DNA from: Streptomyces luomodiensis
GTDB lineage: Bacteria; Actinomycetota; Actinomycetes; Streptomycetales; Streptomycetaceae
Direction: 5' to 3'
Length of the DNA stretch: 64,000 bases
Assembly: GCF_031679605.1 (NCBI RefSeq)
Contig: NZ_CP117522.1
Location: 7,812,001-7,876,000 of the forward strand
Of this stretch, positions 33,947 through 41,802 are shown piece by piece (positions within the stretch are counted from its first letter, which is position 1; every line of letters starts with the position of its first letter). The position numbers and the translations under genes are program-made. The notes under the pieces are model-generated. The model saw only the letters and a program-made list of their open reading frames with translations. It ran no database searches and was not told the DNA's origin.

Positions 33947-34900
33947 TCACTCGGAGACGGCGGTGTAGCGGAACACCTCGTCCCCGTCTTCGTCCTCATC
34001 ACCCTTCTCGGACATCTCGACCTTCACCCCGGACGGCTCCAGGGCCGTGCGCAACCGCTCCTCCATGGCCGCGGAGAAGTAGTTGTGGTCCAGGTCGAGC
34101 CGCTTCAGGTGAGTGAGCGGCTGGCCGTCGAGCAGCGCCGCGGCGCCCTCGTCGGTGAGCACACCCATGGACAGGTCGAGGGATTCGAGCTGGGCGACCA
34201 CGGGGGCCGCCGCCACGGCGGCCGCGATCTCGTCCTGGATCTCGCTGTTCTGCACGCCCAGGTGGCGCAGCGCGGGGAACCTGCCGCCGGCCAGGATCGG
34301 GGCGAGGTCGGCGACGGTGGCGTCGCCCCCGTACTCGTCCACCCCGAGCCACATCTCCAGGTGCTCGAGCGCGGGCAGGTCGCTGGCGGCGACACCGCGC
34401 ACCACCGCGCCGGGCAGCCCGCCGGTCTCGAAGCGCAGCGTGCGCAGGTTGGCGTGGGTGACGGCGGGGAAGGACAGCTCGCTGCCACCGCGAACACCCA
34501 GCTCGCGCAGGCCGGGGAAGGCGCGGAGGACCGGTGTCACATCGGACTGCTGGATCCAGGAGATCTCCGACTCCTCCTGGGTGATGTCGCCGATGAAGAC
34601 CGCCTCCAGCGAGGTCAGCCGGTCCTTGGCCATGAGCAGCTGCTCGATGGCGTCATCGGCGTCGCCCTCGTAGGTCTCGCCCCACAAGCCGATGATCACC
34701 GCCCGCACCCGGGAGGGGTCCACCGTGGTCAGGAAGCGCTGGAAACGCCCGTCGAAATCCTCGTCCGACTCATCGCTGTAGGGATCGTAGGAGATCCGCC
34801 AGGCGACCGCGCCCGGCTCGGGCAGCTCGGTCTCCGTGTCGGGCAGCGGGAAGTCGAAGGCCGGAAGACCGTACAGGTTTTCCAGGTGGTAGACCGACAT
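33947..34900 (-). CDS. STM4015-family leucine-rich-repeat protein
   Basis: This 317-residue acidic protein starts at the ATG at 34900 behind AGGAGAT. After an N-terminal ~100-residue region (ENLYGLPAFDFPLP, RVRAVIIGLWGE) it has leucine-rich repeats: LTSLEAVFIGDIT, FPGLRELGVRG, HANLRTLRFETGG, LPALEHLEMWLG, FPALRHLGVQNS, QLESLDLSMGVLTDEG and LTHLKRLDLDHNYFS. The C-terminus is a highly acidic tail (EKGDEDEDGDEVF). It is the first gene of the operon with the ATP-grasp, hydrolase and two radical SAM genes. It could be a recognition scaffold or the protein substrate of the enzymes. Neither is demonstrated. Confidence 0.88.
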   Translation of the reverse strand: MSVYHLENLYGLPAFDFPLPDTETELPEPGAVAWRISYDPYSDESDEDFDGRFQRFLTTVDPSRVRAVIIGLWGETYEGDADDAIEQLLMAKDRLTSLEAVFIGDITQEESEISWIQQSDVTPVLRAFPGLRELGVRGGSELSFPAVTHANLRTLRFETGGLPGAVVRGVAASDLPALEHLEMWLGVDEYGGDATVADLAPILAGGRFPALRHLGVQNSEIQDEIAAAVAAAPVVAQLESLDLSMGVLTDEGAAALLDGQPLTHLKRLDLDHNYFSAAMEERLRTALEPSGVKVEMSEKGDEDEDGDEVFRYTAVSE

Positions 34901-35123
34901 GGGTGGTATCTCCTGATGCGTTCGCGTGGGCGTGCCCGATTCCGAATGGCGTGCGAAGAGTTGTACCAAGCGCCACCGACAGCCGCCCCGGCGGGCGTTG
35001 CCGGAGGCACGGAGACGGGCCGTCGCACGGCGTTGTCAGTACCTCCTCGTAGCGTCATGACCATCGACCGGGCCCCGTGTGGCGCGGTGGGTCCAACAGT
35101 GCTGCGTCTGAAAGGGAATGGGC

Positions 35124-35450
35124 ATGTACCGACAGGGCGACGTCCTGATCGTTCCGGTGGCGGCGGAGGCGCTGCCGCCGGGTACCGACGCGCTGCCGCG
35201 GCAGCCGAGGGACGGTCGGGGCCGGCTGGTGCTGGCGCTCGGCGAGGTGACCGGGCACGCCCATGCGGTGGTCGGGCCGGGCACGTTGGTGCGCGAGCCG
35301 GGCCCGTTCGGCGTCTCGTACCTCCATCTCCCCGACGGCGGGCGGGTGGTGCACGAGGAGCATGCCGCGATACCGCTGCCCAAGGGCTGGTACCGCGTGG
35401 TGCGGCAGCGGGAGTACACGCCGGGCGCCGTGCGCGTCGTGGCCGACTGA
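35124..35450 (+). CDS. Small conserved protein of unknown function beside DUF6745
   Basis: The 108-residue protein (MYRQGDVLIVPVAAEALP, LVLALGEVTGHAHAV, VSYLHLPDGGRVVHEEHAAIPLPKGWYRVVRQREY) is predicted to be mostly beta-strand and cytoplasmic. The ATG at 35124 is preferred over one at 35118 because AAAGGG then lies 7 nt upstream. It is divergent from the LRR operon and 77 nt before the DUF6745 gene, with which it is probably co-transcribed. The histidine-rich TGHAHAV and HLPDGG segments could bind metal, but I do not recognise a named family. Confidence 0.7.
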   Translation: MYRQGDVLIVPVAAEALPPGTDALPRQPRDGRGRLVLALGEVTGHAHAVVGPGTLVREPGPFGVSYLHLPDGGRVVHEEHAAIPLPKGWYRVVRQREYTPGAVRVVAD

Positions 35451-35527
35451 GCGCGGCGGAGCGGACGATGACGACGGCAACGGTGACGGTGACGGAAACG
35501 GTGACGGCGACGGCGGGGGAGAACGGC

Positions 35528-36646
35528 ATGAGTGGTGGGCACGCGCTCGCGGACGAGGACCGGGCCGCGCGCTGGCGCACGGTGGCCGCGGCCACCGGCC
35601 CGGCCGATCGCGAGGCGGCCGAGGCGGGCATCCGCCGCGCCTATGCGCAGGCCGGGCTCGCCGCGCCCGAGCGGATCGTCTGGGCCGGTTCCCCGCTGGC
35701 GGCCACGGCGGCCGTGCTGCTGCTGACAGGGAAGGAGGAGTGGCTGCCCCGGGAGTTGGCCGAGCGGGCGGCCGGTACCCTGCGGGCGGCCGGGGTCGAG
35801 CCGGTCGCGGGCGGCGCGGGAGCGTCGGTGCGGGAGGCCGTGCGCACCCAGCCGTGGGCGCGCGCCAGGCAGCGGCTCCATGACGACCTGGGCCCGGCGG
35901 GCTGGGCCGGGCGGTGGGCGCTCGCGGCGGCGCCGCTGTGGGAGGTCACCCGCGCGCTCACCGAGCGCGTCCGCACCGGGGTGACCGAGGCCCTGGCGCC
36001 CGCTCGGGACCAGGAGACGGCCGTCCGGCTCGCCCTGCTGGACGCGGTGCTGGGACAGCACGACGCGCCCTGGCTGGCCGCCGTCACGGACGAGGCGGAG
36101 TCCGGCCCGCTGGCCGGTGTCGCCGCGGTGGCCCGCGCCGCCGGCTGGTGGTGGCCGTACGAGAGGGTCGTGATCGTCGCGGAGCGCCCGGTGGAGCTGC
36201 ACCGCGACGAGGCGGGCCGGCTCGACCGCGGCGACGGTCCCGCGCTCGCCTTCCCCGACGGCTTCGCGCTGTACGCCTGGCGGGGCATGCCGGTGCCCGC
36301 GGCCTTCCTCGAGCAACTGGACGAGCTGACCCCGGAGCGCATCCGCGAGGAGGAGAACGCGGAGCTGCGCCGGGTGATGCTGGAGCACTACGGCTATGAG
36401 CGCTATCTCCAGGAGTCCGGGGCGCAGCCGGTGCACCGCGACGAGACCGGGGTCCTGTGGCGCATCGCGCTGGACGGGGACGAGCCGGTGGTGATGGTCG
36501 AGGTGGTCAACTCCACGCCGGAGCCGGACGGTACGCACCGCACCTACTGGCTGCGCGTACCGCCCCGCGTCCGGACCGCCCGCGAGGGCGTGGCCTGGAC
36601 CTTCGGGGTGGACGCCGACGCCTACCACCCCGAGCGCGAGACCTGA
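35528..36646 (+). CDS. DUF6745 domain-containing protein
   Basis: The 372-residue protein has the DUF6745 C-terminal core: ENAELRRVMLEHYGYERYLQESGA, VLWRIALDGDEPVVMVEVVNSTPEPDG and YWLRVPPRVRTAREGVAWTFG. These proteins are widespread in actinobacteria with no known function. The ATG at 35528 follows GGGGGAG at good spacing. An ATG at 35468 would add a Thr/Val repeat encoded by a hexanucleotide run. It is divergently transcribed from the STM4015-4011 operon. A long repetitive non-coding region follows. Confidence 0.85.
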   Translation: MSGGHALADEDRAARWRTVAAATGPADREAAEAGIRRAYAQAGLAAPERIVWAGSPLAATAAVLLLTGKEEWLPRELAERAAGTLRAAGVEPVAGGAGASVREAVRTQPWARARQRLHDDLGPAGWAGRWALAAAPLWEVTRALTERVRTGVTEALAPARDQETAVRLALLDAVLGQHDAPWLAAVTDEAESGPLAGVAAVARAAGWWWPYERVVIVAERPVELHRDEAGRLDRGDGPALAFPDGFALYAWRGMPVPAAFLEQLDELTPERIREEENAELRRVMLEHYGYERYLQESGAQPVHRDETGVLWRIALDGDEPVVMVEVVNSTPEPDGTHRTYWLRVPPRVRTAREGVAWTFGVDADAYHPERET

Positions 36647-37240
36647 CCCCGGACCCGCTCGCGGACGGCGGACCTTGCCCCGGCCCGCTCCCGGGCCCGG
36701 CCCTCGTCCCGGACTCGGTCCTGGCCCTGGCCGCTGGCTGGCCCTGGCCCTGGCTGCCGACCCTGGGCTCCCAGCGGGCCCTGCCCTGGCCGCCGGCTGC
36801 CGACCCCGGGCCCCCGGGCCCGGCCCTGGCTGCCGGTCCCGGCCTTGGCTGCCGACCCTTGGCTGCTGGTCTCGGCCCTTGGCGCCTGGCTGCTGGTCTC
36901 TGGCTGATGGCCCTGGCCCTGGCTGCCGACCCCGAACCCCCGGGCCCGGCCCTGGCTACCGATACCGGCCCCTGGCCCTCGTCCTGGCCGCCGGTCTCGG
37001 CCCTGGCTGCCGACCGCCGACCGCCGACCGCTGGCCCCTGGCCCCGGCCGCCGGTCCCGGGCCCCCGGGCCTGATTCCGGCCCTCGGCCCCGGGACGGAT
37101 TCTGGCTTGGTCCCGGCCTGGTCCCGGCGAGGGGCACCGCCTCGTCCCTGGCCGGCTTCCGGGGTCGATTCGGAGCCCGGTTCCGGGCTCGCGGTCCGCG
37201 GCTCGCCGGTGCGCGGTGGTCTACGGCGGGCGCCTCCGGG
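36647..37240. repeat. Degenerate GC-rich repeat region with no gene
   Basis: From just after the DUF6745 stop to about 37150 the plus strand is a run of variants of GGCCCTGGCTGCCGACCC. A ~45-bp segment starting CCGACCCCGGGCCCCCGGG at 36800 recurs with few changes at 36926. All frames yield Pro/Gly/Arg/Leu low complexity, including a collagen-like minus-strand frame, with no recognisable domain or ribosome-binding site. The final ~90 bp lead into the chitinase promoter. I regard it as non-coding. Confidence 0.75.
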
Positions 37241-37280
37241 CGGGCCGGCCCTCGTGCTTTTACTCATCTCCGTACAAAGG

Positions 37281-37312
37281 TCTGGTCTGGACCTTGACTG
37301 GTATAGACCAAA
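37281..37312 (+). promoter_or_regulatory. Twin DasR-like operator boxes in the chitinase promoter
   Basis: Two abutting 16-bp boxes, TCTGGTCTGGACCTTG and ACTGGTATAGACCAAA, closely match the DasR-responsive element ACTGGTCTAGACCACT. Together they form the 12-bp direct repeat known from Streptomyces chitinase promoters. A TTGACT at 37294-37299 inside the boxes could be the -35 hexamer, so DasR binding would block polymerase. Induction by chitin or N-acetylglucosamine is predicted from this architecture. Confidence 0.85.
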
Positions 37313-37376
37313 CCGGTTTGAGTGTCCCCGGAGCCTCGAAGTTCCCCGGGGCATTCATTGAGAAGGAGATCGGCCC

Positions 37377-38288
37377 ATGCGGAGAAGACGCGTTCTGGCG
37401 CCGCTCGCGGCGACCGCGGCGGTGTGCGCGAGTGTGCTTGTCATGCCCATGGCCTCGGCTTCGGCCTCGTCGGCGGGGACCACCGCCCAGGCGGCCTGTA
37501 GCGCCGCGAACTGGGTGGCGGGCAAGTGGTACGTCACCGGTGACATCGTCCGGTACACCGACGGCAATTACTACCGCGCCGAGCACGACAACCCGGGCTA
37601 TGACCCGGTGATCAGCACCTGGTACTGGGAGCCGTACAACTGCGGCGGCTCCGGGGAGCAGAACCCGAGCGGCTTCGTGGTGACCGAGGCGCAGTTCAAC
37701 CAGATGTTCCCGAACCGGAACTCGTTCTACACCTACCAGGGCCTGACCGCCGCCCTGAGCGCCTACCCGGGCTTCGCCAACACCGGCAGCGACACCGTCA
37801 AGAAGCAGGAGGCGGCCGCCTTCCTGGCCAACGTCAGCCACGAGACCGGCGGTCTGGTCCACATCGTGGAGCAGGACACCTCCAACTACCCGTCCTACTG
37901 CGACTGGAGCCAGTCCTACGGCTGCCCCGCCGGCCAGTCGGCGTACTACGGCCGCGGACCGATCCAGCTCAGCTGGAACTTCAACTACAAGGCCGCGGGT
38001 GACGCACTCGGCATCGACCTGCTGAACAACCCCTACCTGGTGGAGCGGGACGCCGCGGTGTCCTGGAAGACCGCCCTGTGGTTCTGGAACACCCAGACCG
38101 GGGCCGGCACGATGACGCCGCACAACGCCATGGTCAACCAGCGCGGCTTCGGCGAGACCATCCGCAGCATCAACGGTGCCAAGGAGTGCAACGGCAACAA
38201 CCCCGGCCAGGTGCAGAGCCGGGTCGACACCTACCAGCGCTTCGTCCAGATACTCGGCACCACCGCCGGCTCCAACCTCTACTGCTGA
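37377..38288 (+). CDS. Secreted family 19 chitinase with N-terminal chitin-binding domain
   Basis: The 303-residue protein starts at ATG behind GAAGGAGAT. A Sec-type signal peptide (MRRRRVLAPLAATAAVCASVLVMPMASA) is followed by a CBM5/12 chitin-binding module (about residues 38-86, with the aromatic KWYVTGDIVRYTDGNYYRA and STWYWEPY). The GH19 catalytic domain then has general acid Glu156 (ANVSHETGG) and YYGRGPIQLSWNFNY. It hydrolyses chitin outside the cell, releasing GlcNAc oligomers. Domain order and length match ChiC/ChiG-type Streptomyces enzymes. Confidence 0.96.
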   Translation: MRRRRVLAPLAATAAVCASVLVMPMASASASSAGTTAQAACSAANWVAGKWYVTGDIVRYTDGNYYRAEHDNPGYDPVISTWYWEPYNCGGSGEQNPSGFVVTEAQFNQMFPNRNSFYTYQGLTAALSAYPGFANTGSDTVKKQEAAAFLANVSHETGGLVHIVEQDTSNYPSYCDWSQSYGCPAGQSAYYGRGPIQLSWNFNYKAAGDALGIDLLNNPYLVERDAAVSWKTALWFWNTQTGAGTMTPHNAMVNQRGFGETIRSINGAKECNGNNPGQVQSRVDTYQRFVQILGTTAGSNLYC

Positions 38289-38379
38289 CCGTCCGCTGAA
38301 CGGCCATCGGGCTCAGTAACGGGGAAACAGCGGGGAAATTGAGGTGCGCCGCGCCGCTGCCGCGCGCCAGCCTGGGCAC

Positions 38380-39303
38380 ATGGCGTGGACAGTGACGTAC
38401 GACCTCGATGAGTTCCGGGCCGCGGCGGGTGGCTTTCTGCGCGCCCGCCCGGCCCGGCACACCACCCTGCTCACCGTGGTCTCCTCCCTGGTGGCGGCGG
38501 GCAGCGGCAGATACGGCGACCAGCCGCCGGTCTACGGCTGGTGGACCGGCGAGGAAGCGGACCCCGTATCAGCAGTGCAGGGCTCCGTACACGGCCCCGC
38601 GCAGGGGGCGTTTCTGTGCACCCCGCCCTACCCTCCGCTGCTCTCCCCTCTCTCCGGCGAGGCGGCCCAGGAACTCGCCCGCATCCTCGCCCGGGACCGT
38701 GAGTGGCAGATCACCGGCGTGAACGCCGGGCGCGAGACCGCCGAGACCTTCGCCACCGCCTGGCAGCGCCTCACCGGTGCGTCGAGCAGTGTCGAGCAGT
38801 TCCACCGGCTCTACCGGCTCGGTGACCTCATCCCGCCCGACCCCGCCCCGCCGGGCCGGGCCCGGACCGCCACCACCGCCGACCGCGATCTGCTGATCAC
38901 CTGGTGCGAGGGGTTCGCCCGCGACACCGGCGCGCTGATGGGCGATGCCGCCAAGCAGGTCGACGACAAGCTCAGCCACGACGGGATCACGCTGTGGGAG
39001 CTCGACGGCCGGCCGGTGGCCTGCGCCGGCATCAGCCGTACGGTCGCGGACATGGCCCGGGTCGCCCTTGTCTACACCCCGCCCGAGCTGCGCGGGCGCG
39101 GTTACGCCGGCGCCGCCACGGCCGCCGTGAGCCGGGCCGCGCGGGCCGCCGGGGTCACCGAGGTCCTGCTCTTCACCGATCTCGCCAACCCCACCAGCAA
39201 CGCCCTTTACCAGCGTCTCGGTTACCGCCCGGTGGAGGACCATCTGCTGCTGTCCTTCACCTCGGCCGACCACCCGGTTCCGGAACAAGGCCACCCCTCG
39301 TAA
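38380..39303 (+). CDS. GNAT-family N-acetyltransferase
   Basis: The 307-residue protein has a C-terminal GNAT fold: VACAGISRTVADMARVALVYTPPELRGRGYAGAATAA contains the acetyl-CoA pyrophosphate-binding RGRGYAG, and SNALYQRLGYRPVEDH closes the domain. The N-terminal half (RHTTLLTVVSSLVAAG, YGWWTGEEADPV) resembles the family of two-domain GNAT proteins of unknown substrate. The ATG at 38380 is used; an upstream GTG at 38344 is possible. It stands alone between the chitinase and the metallo-hydrolase gene. Confidence 0.88.
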   Translation: MAWTVTYDLDEFRAAAGGFLRARPARHTTLLTVVSSLVAAGSGRYGDQPPVYGWWTGEEADPVSAVQGSVHGPAQGAFLCTPPYPPLLSPLSGEAAQELARILARDREWQITGVNAGRETAETFATAWQRLTGASSSVEQFHRLYRLGDLIPPDPAPPGRARTATTADRDLLITWCEGFARDTGALMGDAAKQVDDKLSHDGITLWELDGRPVACAGISRTVADMARVALVYTPPELRGRGYAGAATAAVSRAARAAGVTEVLLFTDLANPTSNALYQRLGYRPVEDHLLLSFTSADHPVPEQGHPS

Positions 39304-39320
39304 GAGTTGTGTCATTGCAG

Positions 39321-39342
39321 CCCGACGGCACAGCGCGTCGGG
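39321..39342 (+). terminator. Possible hairpin terminator after the GNAT gene
   Basis: CCCGACG pairs with CGTCGGG across an 8-nt loop, 18 nt after the stop. The stem is short and has no U tract. Confidence 0.4.
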
Positions 39343-39375
39343 GTGCTCCGCAGCCCCCCTCACCATGGAGGATCC

Positions 39376-40644
39376 GTGACCGGCTCCCATCCGAAACGTT
39401 CCCGGCTCGCCGCCGCCCTGCGCCCCGCCGCCTTCGGGGCGGATCCCTCCGGGGAGCGGATGGAGCGCATCCGACGGTCGCCGAACTTCGCGAACGGTGT
39501 GTTCGTCAACCCGGTGGGCGCCCGCACCGCCCCGTCCGGTTCGATGCTGAAGTTCGCGGCCACGTACTTCCGCAAGGAGGAACGGATCCGCAGGGCCCCG
39601 GCCGGGACCGTGCCGGTGCACCCCACCACCGTCGCCGATCTGGCCGTTCCCCCCGCCTCCGGGCTGCGGCTGACCTGGATGGGACACTCCAGCGTGCTCG
39701 CGGAGATCGACGGGCGGCGGGTGCTGTTCGACCCCGTATGGGGACAGCGCTGTTCGCCCTTCGCGATGGCGGGGCCGAAGCGGATGCACCCGGTGCCGGT
39801 GCCGCTGCGGGAGCTGGGGCCGGTGGACGCGGTGGTCATCTCCCATGACCACTACGACCACCTGGACATGCCCACGATCCGGGCGCTGGTGCGCTCCCGC
39901 GCGATGTTCGTCGTCCCGCTCGGGGTCGGCGCCCACCTGGAGCACTGGGGCGTTCCGGCCGACCGGATGACCGAACTGGACTGGCACGAGTCCACCGAGG
40001 TCGCCGGTCTGCAGCTCACCGCCACCCCCGCCCGCCACTTCTGCGGGCGCGCGCTGCGCAACACCCAGCACACCCTGTGGGCCTCCTGGGTGGTGGCCGG
40101 TGGCGAGCACCGGATCTACCACAGCGGGGACACCGGCTACTTCCCCGGATTCGCGAAGATCGGCGCGGCGTACGGGCCGTTCGACGCGACCATGATCCAG
40201 ATCGGTGCGTACTCCGAACACTGGCCGGACATCCACATGACCCCCGAGGAGGGCATGCGGGCCCACGTCGATCTCCAGGGCGGGGACCCGGCGAAGGGGA
40301 TCATGCTGCCGATCCACTGGGGCACCTTCAACCTCGCCCCGCACCCGTGGGAGGAGCCCGCCGAGGGCACGGTCACGGCGGCACGGGCGGCCGGGGCGAA
40401 CGTGGCCGTTCCGCGCCCGGGGGAGCCCTTCGAGCCGGTGCGCGGTCTCCCGCTGGAGCCGTGGTGGCGGGCGATCGCGGCCCGGCCGGTGACGGAGGTG
40501 CCCGCCGCGGCCGAGGGCGCGGCCGAGCCGGCCGGTTCCACCGGTTCCACCAGTTCCGCCGGTTCCACCGGCGCGTCGGGAGCGACCGGGGCGACCGGTG
40601 TGACGGGTGGCGCGGACCCCGCGATGCCCATTCCCCAGCCGTAA
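39376..40644 (+). CDS. Metallo-beta-lactamase-fold hydrolase (NAPE-PLD/UlaG-like)
   Basis: The 422-residue protein has an MBL fold: GHSSVLAEIDGRRVLFDPVWGQRCSP, the metal site ISHDHYDHLD (HxHxDH), HSGDTGYFPGF and a late LPIHWGTFNL. The arrangement matches the NAPE-hydrolysing phospholipase D-like/UlaG branch rather than beta-lactamases. GGAGGA precedes the GTG start. The last ~45 residues are a Gly/Ser/Thr/Ala-rich repeat (GSTGSTSSAGSTGASGATG), probably disordered. There is no signal peptide. Substrate is unknown; phospholipid or lactone hydrolysis are family possibilities. Confidence 0.88.
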   Translation: MTGSHPKRSRLAAALRPAAFGADPSGERMERIRRSPNFANGVFVNPVGARTAPSGSMLKFAATYFRKEERIRRAPAGTVPVHPTTVADLAVPPASGLRLTWMGHSSVLAEIDGRRVLFDPVWGQRCSPFAMAGPKRMHPVPVPLRELGPVDAVVISHDHYDHLDMPTIRALVRSRAMFVVPLGVGAHLEHWGVPADRMTELDWHESTEVAGLQLTATPARHFCGRALRNTQHTLWASWVVAGGEHRIYHSGDTGYFPGFAKIGAAYGPFDATMIQIGAYSEHWPDIHMTPEEGMRAHVDLQGGDPAKGIMLPIHWGTFNLAPHPWEEPAEGTVTAARAAGANVAVPRPGEPFEPVRGLPLEPWWRAIAARPVTEVPAAAEGAAEPAGSTGSTSSAGSTGASGATGATGVTGGADPAMPIPQP

Positions 40645-40723
40645 CACGGCGGTTGGCGCCGCCCGCGTCTTTGTCGAATGGTGTCGAAACCCTTGTGGTG
40701 GACACGACGCGCTCGCTTCAATG

Positions 40724-40742
40724 GTTAGGAAAGGTTCCTAAC
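40724..40742. promoter_or_regulatory. CsnR-like palindromic operator upstream of chitosanase
   Basis: GTTAGGAA (40724-40731) and TTCCTAAC (40735-40742) form a perfect inverted repeat with a 3-nt centre, 110 nt before the chitosanase start. This closely resembles the operator bound by the ROK repressor CsnR upstream of csnA in S. lividans. Derepression by chitosan oligosaccharides is inferred. Confidence 0.8.
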
Positions 40743-40851
40743 GGATCGTCCCTGAGGGTCCAGGGCGGCCCCAGTGTGCCGGGGGCGGCCCCGGCGCACC
40801 CTCGGACGGCCGTGCGCACTTCCCCCACAGTCGACAAGGAACGGAGTCCCC

Positions 40852-41730
40852 ATGTCCCCCATGTCCTCCAGGTTCGGGAGGGTCGGCCTCGCGGCGGTGG
40901 CGGTCACGGTACCGGCCGCGCTCGTCCTCACCGGCGTCGGCGTCGGGCAGGCATCCGACCACCTGCCGTCGTCGGCGGACGCGCGCCCCCACCACTCGGC
41001 GCCCAAGGCCGCCGCGGCGACCGGCCTGGACGACCCGGCGAAGAAGGAGATCGCCATGAAGCTGGTCTCCAGCGCCGAGAACTCCTCGCTCGACTGGCGC
41101 GCGCAGTTCTCCTACATCGAGGACATCGGCGACGGCCGTGGCTACACCGCGGGGATCATCGGATTCTGCTCCGGCACCGGCGACATGCTGGAGCTCGTCG
41201 AGTACTACACCCGGCAGAAGCCCGACAACGTCCTGGCCAAGTACCTCCCCGCGCTGCGCGAGGTCAACGGCGGCGACTCCCACGACGGCCTCGACCCCGG
41301 CTTCACCGAGGACTGGCGGAAGGCCGCCGCCGACCAGGCGTTCCAGGACGCCCAGGAGCACGAGCGCGACCGCGTCTACTTCAACCCCTCCGTCGAACAG
41401 GGCAAGGCCGACGGACTGGGCGCGCTCGGCCAGTTCATCTACTACGACGCGATCGTGATGCACGGCCCCGGGAACAGCCGGTACAGCTTCGGCGGCATCC
41501 GTAAGACGGCCCTGTCCCAGGCGAAGCCCCCGGCGCAGGGCGGCGACGAGGCCACGTACCTGCACGCCTTCCTCGACGCCCGTAAGGAGGCCATGAAGAC
41601 CGAGGAGGCGCACAGCGACACCAGCCGGGTCGACACCGAGCAGCGGAAGTTCCTCAACGAGGGGAACCTCGACCTGACGCCCCCGCTGCGGTGGGAGGTC
41701 TACGGCGACCCGTACGAGATCAACTCCTGA
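40852..41730 (+). CDS. Secreted family 46 chitosanase
   Basis: The 292-residue GH46 enzyme cleaves beta-1,4-glucosamine linkages in chitosan. The N-terminus is a signal peptide (RFGRVGLAAVAVTVPAALVLTGVGVGQA). In the mature part, Glu76 and Asp94 (AENSSLDW...IEDIGDGRG) have the same 18-residue spacing as catalytic Glu22 and Asp40 of Streptomyces sp. N174 chitosanase. AAGGAACGGAG at 40836-40846 supports the ATG at 40852. The CsnR-like palindrome upstream fits substrate-inducible control, and the chitinase 2.5 kb away gives related substrate scope. Confidence 0.95.
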   Translation: MSPMSSRFGRVGLAAVAVTVPAALVLTGVGVGQASDHLPSSADARPHHSAPKAAAATGLDDPAKKEIAMKLVSSAENSSLDWRAQFSYIEDIGDGRGYTAGIIGFCSGTGDMLELVEYYTRQKPDNVLAKYLPALREVNGGDSHDGLDPGFTEDWRKAAADQAFQDAQEHERDRVYFNPSVEQGKADGLGALGQFIYYDAIVMHGPGNSRYSFGGIRKTALSQAKPPAQGGDEATYLHAFLDARKEAMKTEEAHSDTSRVDTEQRKFLNEGNLDLTPPLRWEVYGDPYEINS

Positions 41731-41802
41731 GCCGGACCCCAGAGTTGGACCCCGGAGCCGGACTCCTGAGGCCCGCACCGGCGGCGCGTCTCGGGCTCGA
41801 GA

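Noticed and set aside
36622..37137. Collagen-like Gly/Pro/Arg/Gln minus-strand frame in the repeat region
   Set aside because: Every frame of this repeat is open and low-complexity. There is no ribosome-binding site and third-position bias is not frame-specific, so it reads as repeat DNA.
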